From the NCBI GenBank assembly GCA_951812925.1, contig OX638370.1, positions 83,062,004-83,126,003 of the forward strand: a DNA stretch of 64,000 nt. Direction: 5' to 3'. This stretch comes from Calliopum simillimum (taxonomy: Eukaryota; Arthropoda; Insecta; Diptera; Lauxaniidae). The position numbers were made by a program, and so were the translations under genes. Under the pieces are notes generated by a model. It did no database searches. It was given only the letters and a program-made list of their open reading frames with translations, and was not told where the DNA came from. Of this stretch, positions 1 through 9,573 are shown piece by piece. How positions within the stretch are numbered: the first letter of the stretch is position 1; the number at the start of each line of letters is the position of its first letter.

Positions 1-699
1 TATTTTTTTTTTTGCTTCCGATTTGCTTTCCAACAAGTTTTTTTGTTAAACAAAAAGAAACGAAAAATTCTGGTGCAAGGAGAGCCCATAATATTAATAG
101 TACCTGGAGACCGATCCCTGCTCGGTCAACAATCTGATCTTATTATTTTAGTCGATGTTTTTATTCATAGCTATCTATTTTTTGTTATGAAATTCGTACC
201 TTTTCACCTCCAATGGTCACGCTTTCAAAATGATAAATTAACCGATGAGAATAATAATAAGAAAAGACTCGGAAAGTATCGAAAGGTATAGAGAATTACC
301 AAAAACTCCAAATTTTTTTGGTGAAATCAAATCCCCTTGAATAAATAAATGGGATATGCCACGCAGCCAAAATATTTTGTCTCTTACAATATATAGGCGC
401 TGAAATCTTCAAAGGATCATACCTCGGAAAGTAAGAGACGTATTGTATAAGTCCAGAATGATATTTTGATAACAAAGAGTGCGGCTATTCAACGCCATTA
501 ATAAAAAAGGATTTCACCTTTTCTTGTAGATACCCAGTACGACTGAACATAGCGTTTTCTCCAACTTCAAACAAGGATATTTCAAAATCCTGCAGTTATA
601 CTAACAGTTCTGCTGATGAAGACGTATTGAGCGTCAAAAAGTACATAAGACTGCATATAAGAAATAAAAAGTTCATTCCATTGTTTTTTTTTTTTTGTG
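1..699. other. Unrecognised AT-rich sequence upstream of visible Dg exons
   Basis: No exon, repeat or RNA could be recognised. By position it is probably intron or 5' flank of Dg. The open frame at 43-291 has no family features and no acceptable splice context. Confidence 0.4.
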
Positions 700-1770
700 C
701 CTGAGTTATTAACAAACATTTTTATTTTGGTAAAAAGTGGGCGTGGCAATTATTGAACAAAGCCCACTTTTCGTTATGCTTAAGATACTCATGATCCAGA
801 TCCGCATACCAAATTTCATCAAAATGTGTTGTACCATTTGCGAGAAATAGCATTTAATTTTTTTTAGTTGTATGGGAGGTTCCACAGGCACCGGCGATAT
901 TTTTCCCACTTCCAGGTCGTAGGTGCCTAATAAAAAGGAGATTTCTTACAGTTAAATTTAGAAAGATTGGTTTAGTAGTTTTCTTTTTATAGCGTATTAT
1001 ATTATTGTGGGCGGTGCCACGCCCTCCAACGAGTTTTCCTAATATAACTGCATATCACATATTGATACTTGTTTTTAGGGCTCAAATTTCTTAAATTTTC
1101 ATTATAATTGTTGGATTCATTTTCGAGTAATATTGAATCAAAATTTTCAATGGTTTAAAAAGGGACGTGGCACATCTTCGATACCGCCCACTTTTCGGTT
1201 ATTACAAGGCTTTGATAAGCAGTACCTACGTACGAAATTTCATTAAAATATCTTGTAACATTTGCGAGAAATAACATTTAACGTATTTTGCTTGTATAGG
1301 ACGTTACACGCGCAACGGCGATATTTCGCCCCAACGAGTTTTCCTAATATAACAGCGTATCAAATATTGATCCTTGTTTGCAGAGGTGACATCTCCTAAA
1401 TTTTCATTAAAATTGTTGGAGTCGTTTTCGAGTAATATTGAATCAAAATTTTCAAGGGGTAAAAAGTGGGCGTGCCACTTCTTCGATCCCGCCCATCTGT
1501 TACAAGGTATTACTAAGCCATACCCGCTCACCAAATTTCATTCAACTTGCATAGTTTGCGAGTTATGACTAAATCAAGTTTAAAACTTAGGGCAGTGCCA
1601 CGCCCTCTGATGAGCATTTACAAAGCTCAAACCTAGCTCATTCTTTATTGTATGCTGCTATCTAACACTATTCCAAGTTTCATTGAAATCGCTGTAGCCG
1701 TTTTCGAGAAAAAAATATTGAGTACAAAAAAACAAACAAACATACAATTTTAGCTCGTATAAGAAGATAA
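700..1770. repeat. Interspersed repeat with an internal 305-bp tandem duplication
   Basis: Blocks such as CAACGAGTTTTCCTAATATA occur at 1027 and again at 1332, about 305 bp apart. Blocks built on GGGCGTGGCAC / GCCACGCCC recur at about 1010, 1162, 1466 and 1592. The 3' part (GTTTTCGAGAAAAAAATATT, then AAACAAACAAACATAC) resembles the tails of fly non-autonomous elements. No coding remnant. Confidence 0.6.
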
Positions 1771-2839
1771 GATTTACTGGTGGCGCAATGTATTTCTTTG
1801 TTTTAAGTGTGAAAGAGTACTCTTCTAAATACTTTTGAACATATCTCGTGAAAGAGAAAAATCTATCTAAATCTATCTTCTATCTAATGCAGTGATCGGC
1901 GTCCTATAGCACAATTGTGCATTCAAAAATGTATGTATCTCTGTCTATCCTTTTCTAACATTCATCTTTCTTCTCTCAAACATAAATTCTCTCTCTTAAA
2001 ATTGCCGACCACTGATCTAATGTTAAGTAAAAGTTACCGTTAAGAATATATTCCGAAAAATCCTTTAAACGCGAAAAACAGGATTTTATTGAATGCATTC
2101 AAAAACCGATATTTTCGAGACCTTGAAAGTTCTTAAAAAATATCTCTTGTGGTTAAGTCGCACAAAAAAAAAAAAAAAATAAAAAATTTTATGGAGAACC
2201 CATTTGTCTATAAAAATAATTTTTATTTTTTTTTTTTTTGTAAAATTCCACTTTGAAGAGCAATCACAATTTTAAAAGTAAGACGATTTACGCTTATACG
2301 TAAGACTTTTATCACAAATTTACACAACTTTTTGAATTGGTTTATCTCCTAAAGTACACGTCATAAGAAAACAGTTCTTACGGACCCATTTTTGTAGGAA
2401 ATTGTTGAACTAGAAAATTGAAAACCAAAAAACTGATGGTAGAGACCTTCGAGCCTGAATAACTTTTCAAAAGAAGAGAGGAATATCGCTCTACGCAGAA
2501 TAATTTCAATGAGTGATGCAGAATTTAAAGCAAATAAGACGTTTACGTTTTCTGAACTACATCTTTTGACATATGACTTTATGGGACCTTGTGAATAACC
2601 TTCGTAAAAGTAAATCTTTTGTTTTTATTTAAATATGTCTTTAGTAGTTTTAAAAAACTTTTGTAAATTTGTAAATTAATTTTTAAGAACAGTTATAAAG
2701 TGTTTGCACTTTTAATTTAATTTAATTTAATTTTTTTTTTTTTTAATTATTGTATTTTCTACTATAATAATTGAATTATTTTAAAGATTTTTCTTGTGTG
2801 TAATTTAAAATTATTAATTACTAAAAATAAAAACTACAG
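1771..2839. other. AT-rich spacer or intron before the first visible Dg exon
   Basis: Contains homopolymer runs (A at about 2165-2180, T at about 2228-2241) and no recognisable feature. Probably Dg intron, given the acceptor at 2839. Confidence 0.4.
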
Positions 2840-3169
2840 CATGAGCCAAAAATACCATCATCATCATCATATGATGAAAATGTTGATTCAACTATGTGGC
2901 CAATTAGTAGTGAAGAAGAAGAGGAAGATGTTGATAACAATGCCGGTACCGAAGTTCCAATTATAGCGTTCGCAACGTCAACAACAATACAAACAACAAC
3001 AGCTAGTAGTAATACATTAACAACAATTAATTTAAGTACAGAACAAAAATTAAAAAATTTAACAATTATCGAACCGATGTCAACAACTACAACACCAAGA
3101 GCAACATTAGAGATAACGACAACGACAGAGCCTACAGAGTATATCAGCAGCGTTCACCAGGCGAAAAAG
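2840..3169 (+). CDS. Dg: Dg exon: Thr-rich, acidic mucin-like segment
   Basis: Phase 0 at both ends (330 nt, 110 codons), reading HEPKIPSSSSYDENVDS, then an EEEEED run, then Thr/Ser-rich sequence (TTIQTTTASSNTLTT and similar) expected to carry O-glycans. The exon ends AAG/GTGAAA and continues in frame into the next exon at 3681 (DGENTPP), which supports the pairing. The acceptor at 2839 follows an A-rich stretch with almost no pyrimidine tract, so it is weak and the exon may be optional. If the exon is skipped the frame is unaffected, because it is symmetric. Reading past the donor reaches a stop at 3206, so a retained intron would truncate the protein. Confidence 0.75.
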
Positions 3170-6100
3170 GTGAAAACTGTCGAGATACACGAGCATGTGA
3201 TAAAATAAAATAAATGCAATAAAAGAAAAATGAAAGAAAAAAACAATTATAAAACAAAAAACAAAAAGCCTTAATATTTAGACAACATACATTTTTTTTG
3301 CACTTTTGCACTTTCTTTAAAGCAACAAGAAAAATGAGAACACCCTGTAAATAATAATAATGAAAATATCATATACATAAGAACCTTTGACTAATATTTT
3401 TGGTTTTAACACCTGCATCTTTTTTCTTTTTATGTTGCTAATGGTATATTTATCTTCTATTTGGTTTATTTGTACAATCACCGGTAACTAAGTAGTTAAT
3501 TTTTTACGATCTTAGTTTTTAAGGCCTTTATTTATAATGCTTCTTTGGTGTTTTTCTTTAAATCCTTCAGCACTTCTTTTTTTCTTCTTATAACATAAGC
3601 ATGCAAGAATACTTTTTCAATTAAAAACTATATGAAATTAATGAATAACATTTTCTTTTTGTTTTTCCATAAAATCACAGGATGGCGAAAATACACCACC
3701 TACGCTTGTTAATCGTTTGCAGAAATTCGTTATCACTTCTGGTAAAGAGTTTCGTTTTATTGTGCCTGCAGATACCTTCTACGATTCGGAAGAGGATCAG
3801 TCGAATCTACGCTTAGGCTTAACTGATGAAGTTGGTCATATCTTGAAAGCAACTTCGTGGCTGCAATTTAATCCCGAAACACGAGAGATTTATGGATTGT
3901 AAGTTGCAGTTAATTCACAAAGTTTATTACAAGACTTTTGTATGCTTTTATGCTAAGCAGTTGTTTTGCAGTAATGATTGATCACTCCACATTAATGTGT
4001 CTTGATTTGATTTGTTTTGGCTCTAATTTTCAATTCTAAAAATACGTTTGTATATTATTTTGCTTACAATTTTCATGCCTAAAAATATACTTTTATATTT
4101 TTTCTTTACAAACTTTCTTGAGAAGACTTCCTAACCTAAATTACGGTTTGAACCTTTTCGATTGTTCTCGAAACTGCTTCACAAACCTTCTCGATTTCTT
4201 ACAGCTGCATATAGTTCAATTTGCGATGTACACAAACCTTCTCTTCACATCAAAAAATCACTCGTCCTCAACCACACAAGCAATCGTTTAGTTTTAATAT
4301 TTCTTAGTGCAAATTTTATTTATCCAAATTAAAGTTATTTTAAACTCGTAAGAGTGTAATCTTTGGCTTATGCAAACATTAAATACCCTACACTGCAGTA
4401 TTTTGAAAATTTTCTTATATGGGAGGTGCCACGCCCTCTTGTCCAAGTTCAATTAGTTTTTGCTCAGCGCTTGCATTTATAGTTCTTAGTGTTTGAGTAA
4501 AATTTAGTTCGATTATCTCAAAAAACGCTTTCAATATAGCATTTTGAAGCTTTTGCTTGTATGGGAGGTGCCACGCCTTCTTGCTAGAGCTTGCTCTTAC
4601 AATTCGTAGTATTTATTTGTATTTTGGTTGCATTGTCGTGAAAAATTCTCTTAAAGTTGCATTTTAAATATATTTTTTTATGGGCGGTAGGCGTGTCCGT
4701 TGACCGATTTCGCTGAATTTCAATCCCACGCGCTGTGTTCACTTTGTTCAAATTTCCTTTTTTCTATTCCTTACATAACTGCAATTTTAGAAACAGGTTG
4801 AAAAAATGTATCACTATAGTAAATTTTATGGAAAGCGAACTAAAACTGTGCTGTAATGATTTTAAAAAATATTGGGCCCCCAAGTGTATATTTCTCGATT
4901 TGATTTATAATTTTGAAGCCTAAAATTATAATTGTACACTTTTTTCGGTTCAAACTTCTTTGGGCGGGCTTTCGAAACGTCAGTTAGAATTGAAACCTTC
5001 TCGGTTTGTCTCGCAACATCTTCACGAATCTTCTCGATTTCCAGCAGCTGCGTACAAATCAATTTGTACTGTACACAAATCTTATCTTCGCATCAGAAAG
5101 TTGCTTTTGTTTATTTCTGTACTCGTTTGACATTCTTTGCTTGTTTTTCATTATTTCATGCCAAATTCGCGTGAGATGATATGCCAACTTGGTTTTCATT
5201 AGATGGCACTAATAATTTGTCAGAAAACTTGCTTTGTAAACTCCACACTAGATGGAGCTGATCACTTCGATTCATTTGTTCCTTTAAAATAAAATAGCAT
5301 ACTTTTTGGTATAGGAGTTAAAAACGAAATTAGACGTATCGCAGATAAAGTCAAAGATGGGATTACCATAGCATTGCAAAGCATATTTTCAGGCTCAAAA
5401 TAAAGTTAATTTACCAAAAATTTTGTCTTTAATTGAATCTTTATAAATAAAAAAAAAATTATTCTTTTGATAGACCCGTGATTGACACATTATATAAATA
5501 TAAATATCGTTTAACCGCTACTGACTCGGGCAATTTAACCGTCACCGAAATTGTTGAGATTGAGGTGACAAAACATCGTGGCGAACCACTTGTTAATCAT
5601 GAAATAAGCGTTGCAGTGAAAATCAATGACAAGAACGTGTTAAGTGTAGATTGGCAACTGCAACTTATAAGAGGTGAGTAGATGAAATCTTCTTTGTTTG
5701 TCATTCTAAATCAATTAATTCGATTTTTCCTTTATTCTCTTTTTACAGCTATTGCCTCAATTTTGGGTGATGACTCAACTGCACAGGTGGTTGTACGTGA
5801 AATACGTCAAACACCATACGATCCGACGGCTGCAACATTAGTTTACTTTAATCAAACGCTACCTACAAATGAATGTCCTGATGTGTTACTTAATTCGATT
5901 GTACAACATATTGATAAGGGGCGTCTTGCTGATTCAGTTTATCCTGCATTGGATATCAAATCAATAACTGGCCAATTAATTGGACCATGCCAATATTTCT
6001 TTAGACCAACCACACCAAAAACAGCTGAATCATCTATTGAAACTAGCAGTATTTGGCCTAGTAGCAGTGGTACTTCAACAGCAAACGCTGATATGTTGCC

Positions 6101-9100
6101 CACTACAAGCACTAGCGGTAGCACCTCAACATCATTGCCCGATACAACTGCCGGCGGTGGTACTTACACTGATTATGGAGAGCCAATTGAACCTAAAGTT
6201 GAAAATACACCACCAGAGATAAACAAACGCTTGGATAAATTTGCTTTGACGTCGGGTAAAGCATTCCGATTCATTGTACCTGCAGAGACTTTCAACGATG
6301 CTGAAGATAAGTCGAATTTACGTTTAGGGTTAACCGATATAAATGGTCATGAATTGCCAGCGAATTCTTGGTTGCATTTAAATGCAGAAACAAAGGAGAT
6401 ATATGGATTGTAAGTTCATTAGAGAGTTGACATAGCTATAGTATTAATTAATAAAATTAAATTCTCTTAACAGACCCGTGGATACAGATACACACAAGTA
6501 TGAATATCTTTTAACCGCAACTGATTCAGGCAATTTGACCGTAGCGGAATCAATTCAAGTGAATGTCCAGCAATACAGTAGAGTACGCAGTGCTAATCAC
6601 GAAGTCTACATAGCAATCAAACTGAATGACAAGAATGTATTAAATCTTGATTGGCAAATGAAACTCATTAGAGGTTTGTAATCAGTTTTCAACTGAAATT
6701 TCATTTTAGTAATGCAATTTTATTTTTATCACTTAAAGCAATTGCCACCACACTCGGCGACGAATCAACTACAAATTTAGTAGTACGCGAAATACGTCCA
6801 TCGCTACACGATCCTGCGTCCTTTACTTTTGTTTACTATAACGAAACGTTGCCTATTAGCGAATGTCCAGACGCTGAGCTGAACTCGCTGATACAACGCA
6901 TTGATGTGCGCCGTCTTAGTGACTTGGTTTATCCCACACTAAGCATAAAATCAATAACTGGGCAATTGATTAACGCTTGCCAAAAAGATCTTAGCAGTAC
7001 AAAAATGAAACCAACATATACATCTAAAAACGAGCCACCAAAGGTGATTAATCAAGTGGATCGCGTTAATGCTACTGTCAATCAGCTTTTAGTTTATAAA
7101 GTGCCTGAAGATACGTTCAATCATGAACTGAAATTGAGTTTACGTACCAAGGATAATCAAGAATTGGATCCACGCAATTGGTTACAATTCGATTCAAAGA
7201 ATAACGAATTCTATGGCATACCCAAAAGTGCTGATGTTGGTACTGAAGAATATCTGCTAGTTGCTGAAAATAGTGGCGGCCAGAGGGCATTAGATGCGCT
7301 AATGGTTTTTGTCAGTCACTCTGCAAATACACCACGCAAGGAATTCACCGCTTACTTTAAAGTCTATTTGGCAATACGTAATGATCAATTCAATAGCAAT
7401 TTACAGCGTAAGCTTTTTGAGCGTTTGGCACAGCTATTTGGTGATCCATCTACAGATTTAATAGCATTGCGTTCAATTGTAACACCTCATGATTCTGATA
7501 GCATCATAGTTAATTTCTATAATACAACGTTACAAAAATCGAATAATCGTTGTCACGAAGAAGAAATCGAAGCTATACGAAATGTATATTTCGATGGTCA
7601 AAATTATATGAGGGAACGTGTAAAAAAAATGTTGGGTCCAGAATTGAATGTAACGCAAATTCAAATAATGCCCACAATGGGATCGTGTTATCGTAAGTTT
7701 TGATTAGCATATTCTTTCTTATGCATATGCGTATAGCAATTGTTGTGTTTTTGTTTTTTGTAGCAAATGTTAATCATCATGATATCATTCCCACGAAGAC
7801 TGAAGAACCTACGCTTAAATCAACATTTGCCGAAGATTACATGTTTACTTTTATCCTACCTGCAGTTATTATCATTGGTTTAATAATAATTGCTGCGATT
7901 ATTGCGTGCTGTTTACATCATCGCCGTATGAGTGGCAAAATGGAATTGGGTGAGTTTTAAGCTTAGATTGAACTTTATTATTTGAAATGTTTAATAACAT
8001 GTTCTATACCCATCCTCTATCAGGGAGAATTCGCCTACTTTATGCTTAGCGCTTATTAGTACAGTCATTTGGTAGTTTTACCTGGAAAGTTTTCCGGGAT
8101 TTTTGCAAATGAGTTATGTTATAGATTTCGATGTGCACTTTCAGAATTTCAACTTTGCTACCTCAAATCGAGCTCGCGCGCACCGCCATATTGGAAAAAT
8201 GGCGTCGAAAATCAGTTTTTTTACAAATATCTTTTTAACGGTTACATTTAGAGACATATATTGTGGACAATATTGTAGCTTATAAAATTTTCTATAAAAA
8301 TTACCTTAGAATTTTTTTCGTACGACTTATAACTCTGGAGATATCCTAATTCAATATTTGAAAAAAAATTTGTGAATTGTGCATGTCGCTTATAAATAGG
8401 CACAGTGACGTGTTGAGCTTAAAATAACGATAACTCATAAACGGTGAGTCACACGTGTAAAGTTTCCTATCTATAGGAAATCACTAGCACTACAAGCTAC
8501 ATATTGTTTTTATCGTATGACCTATAGTTTAGAAGATATTTTTTCAACAAACCTAAAATTTAGAAAAAAACCGTTTTTTCAAAATATCTCCAAAACGGTT
8601 CGTCCTAGAAACACATTTTTGCATGAATTTTGTAAAACGCTCAATTCCCTATAAGGGTCTCTTCGAACTGTTTTTCTGTCTGACTTACCGTTCATGAGAT
8701 ATCGCACCTTGAAAATCATTCAAAATTGAACATTGTACTATGCGCACTACTATGATCAATTTCAAACAGAGAGACTGGACCACTTAGGGACGCTAAACAC
8801 ACTGTCCGTCCGATAACAAGCCGTCAAATCATTAATATTGAAATATTATTCAACAATGAAAACGGTGTTGTTCTTTTGTGTATTGCTGTTTACTAACTCT
8901 AAACTGTCAGCTGCCAAACTTTTTTTTGTTGGCTACACTTTGCCGCACAAATAGCGCCAAATTCAAATCTTGCGTGAATTATGGGACACCCTTTCTTGAA
9001 ACAGTGCTTTCTCAACTGTGATTAATTATTTTGCAGCTTGTTTTTCTCGATTGATTCCAAACTGTGTTGGTATCCCAACTGTTTTTAATGGATGCAAATG

Positions 9101-9573
9101 TTTATTTTTATTTTCCTGCATGAGGAGTCACACCCACTTAAGGGCTCTTGCCTATTTTTCTAAAAGAATGACAATTTTTGATAATATAATAATATTCTTA
9201 ATAAATCATTTATTGCAGGAGATGAAGAGGAACGAAAATCTTTCCGCCCAAAAGGTATACCCGTCATATTTCAAGATGAATTAGATGAAAAACCAGAAAG
9301 CGGTAATAAAAGTCCTATAATATTAAAGAACGAGAAACCACCATTACTGCCACCTTCATATAATACGTCAAACATGAATGGTATGTATGAAATTAAATCC
9401 AAATGTCTAACGTAAAAATCATAATTTTTTTTCTTTTTTCCTAATTTTCAGGTGACAATGATGTTGATGAATATGTGCCACCACCCGCCGTTGTTGTTGG
9501 TGGCCGTGAAATTCGAGGAAAATCACCGGCAACGCCATCATACAGAAAACCCCCACCATATGTATCGCCATAA
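2840..9573 (+). CDS. Dg: Dystroglycan (Dg), nine exons, 5' end outside the window
   Basis: Joining 2840-3169, 3681-3898, 5474-5673, 5749-6409, 6474-6673, 6739-7692, 7764-7949, 9219-9380 and 9452-9573 gives 3,033 nt, 1,010 residues plus stop, with every junction in phase and bounded by AG/GT. Dystroglycan is the cell-surface receptor connecting laminin-type matrix ligands to dystrophin and the cytoskeleton. Layout by residue of this fragment: mucin-like acidic/Thr-rich segment 1-110; CADG plus SEA-like module 1 at about 111-335; Ser/Thr-rich stretch about 337-400; module 2 about 400-620; module 3 about 625-855; membrane helix about 882-904; cytoplasmic tail ending PPPYVSP at 1004-1010. The tail segment GIPVIFQDELDEKP closely resembles the vertebrate beta-dystroglycan tail. 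The visible part is already longer than human DAG1 (895 residues). The signal peptide and start codon are not in the window. Confidence 0.97.
3170..3680 (+). other. Dg: Dg intron without recognisable insert
   Basis: 511 bp, AT-rich, bounded by GTGAAA and TCACAG. No repeat or RNA seen. Confidence 0.6.
3681..3898 (+). CDS. Dg: Dg exon: CADG domain of module 1, first half
   Basis: Encodes DGENTPPTLVNRLQKF through EIYGL, the first half of a dystroglycan-type cadherin-like domain. The signatures EFRFIVPADTF, NLRLGLTD and the final EIYGL recur in module 2 (5749-6409 exon). It starts in phase 0 after TCACAG and ends TATGGATT/GTAAGT in phase 2. The downstream intron is 1.58 kb, much longer than most introns of this gene, and holds repeat DNA. 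Confidence 0.95.
4060..5105 (+). repeat. Diverged direct duplication in a Dg intron
   Basis: About 200 bp at 4060-4262 and 4905-5105 share the same order of motifs: CTTCTCGATTTC, an AGCTGC block, a TCAATTTG block, TGTACACAAA, then CTTCNCATCA. The two copies flank the repeat fragment at 4370-4745. Confidence 0.6.
4370..4745 (+). repeat. Fragment of the 141-bp-periodic repeat family, in a Dg intron
   Basis: Carries CACTGCAGTATTTTGAAAAT, two ATGGGAGGTGCCACGCC blocks and ATGGGCGGTAGGCGTGTCCG, matching the fuller copies at 21.32-22.12 kb (same strand) and 55.2-56.1 kb (opposite strand). Confidence 0.8.
5474..5673 (+). CDS. Dg: Dg exon: CADG domain of module 1, second half
   Basis: A 200-nt exon (phase 2 to phase 1) reading PVIDTLYKYKYRLTATDSG and ending in LQLIR. 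It supplies the closing strands of the first cadherin-like domain and the start of the SEA-like fold. It is a paralogue of the 6474-6673 exon: same length, same phases, same ends (PV at the start, LIR at the end) and the shared core LTATDSGNLTV. The acceptor is TTTTGATAG and the donor GTGAGT. Confidence 0.95.
5749..6409 (+). CDS. Dg: Dg exon: SEA-like part of module 1, mucin-like stretch, CADG start of module 2
   Basis: A 661-nt exon (phase 1 to phase 2). It opens with AIASILGDDSTAQVVVREIR, the SEA-like part of module 1, which includes the sequon in YFNQT and a Cys pair (NECPD and GPCQ). Next come about 60 residues rich in Ser/Thr (TAESSIETSS, TTSTSGSTSTS), a mucin-like spacer. It closes with the first half of the second CADG domain (INKRLDKFALTSGKAF to EIYGL), ending TATGGATT/GTAAGT exactly like the 3681-3898 exon. 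Confidence 0.95.
6474..6673 (+). CDS. Dg: Dg exon: CADG domain of module 2, second half
   Basis: A 200-nt exon (phase 2 to phase 1) reading PVDTDTHKYEYLLTATDSG and ending MKLIR. It duplicates the 5474-5673 exon. The donor is GTTTGT, a weaker match than the GTGAGT of its paralogue. Flanking introns are only 64 and 65 bp. Confidence 0.95.
6739..7692 (+). CDS. Dg: Dg exon: SEA-like part of module 2 and complete module 3
   Basis: A 954-nt exon holding the module-2 SEA-like region (AIATTLGDES, sequon in YYNET, Cys pair SECPD and NACQ) and an uninterrupted third module. The third CADG domain (PPKVINQVDRVNATVNQ to NNEFYGIP) is more diverged. Its SEA-like domain contains DSIIVNFYNTT, where Asp790-Ser791 aligns with the Gly-Ser autoproteolysis site (G/SIVV) of vertebrate dystroglycan. 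The Cys pair here is NRCHEE and GSCYR. Unlike modules 1 and 2, module 3 has no introns inside it. Confidence 0.96.
7764..7949 (+). CDS. Dg: Dg exon: juxtamembrane segment and transmembrane helix
   Basis: Begins PNVNHHDIIPTKTEEP, a short extracellular stalk, followed by a strongly hydrophobic helix FILPAVIIIGLIIIAAIIAC (about residues 884-903) and the basic stop-transfer sequence HHRR. This is the single membrane span of the beta subunit. Phase 1 to phase 1. Confidence 0.97.
7950..9218 (+). other. Dg: Expanded Dg intron between membrane and tail exons
   Basis: 1.27 kb, whereas five other introns of this gene are 64-75 bp. The extra DNA, roughly 8030-9000, is GC-richer in places (GAGCTCGCGCGCACCGCCAT) and looks like an insertion, but I could not recognise terminal repeats or coding remnants. 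Confidence 0.5.
9219..9380 (+). CDS. Dg: Dg exon: cytoplasmic tail, proximal part
   Basis: Reads GDEEERKSFRPKGIPVIFQ, then DELDEKPESGNKSPIILKNE and KPPLLPPSYN. This order (KG-P-IF--DELD, then -ILQ-E-, then PPLPPP-Y) is the conserved beta-dystroglycan cytoplasmic pattern and includes proline-rich candidate SH3/WW ligands. It is phase 1 to phase 1 and symmetric, so it could be skipped in frame. Confidence 0.96.
9452..9573 (+). CDS. Dg: Dg terminal exon with dystrophin-binding C terminus
   Basis: Reads GDNDVDEYVPPPAVVV and ends YRKPPPYVSP followed by TAA at 9571-9573. The last residues correspond to the vertebrate YRSPPPYVPP terminus, the PPxY ligand that docks on the WW/EF/ZZ region of dystrophin. 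The acceptor has a good pyrimidine tract (TTTTTTCCTAATTTTCAG). Confidence 0.98.

Noticed and set aside
43..291. 82-codon open frame as a possible Dg upstream exon
   Set aside because: No signal peptide, no similarity to dystroglycan, and no matching donor/phase towards 2840.
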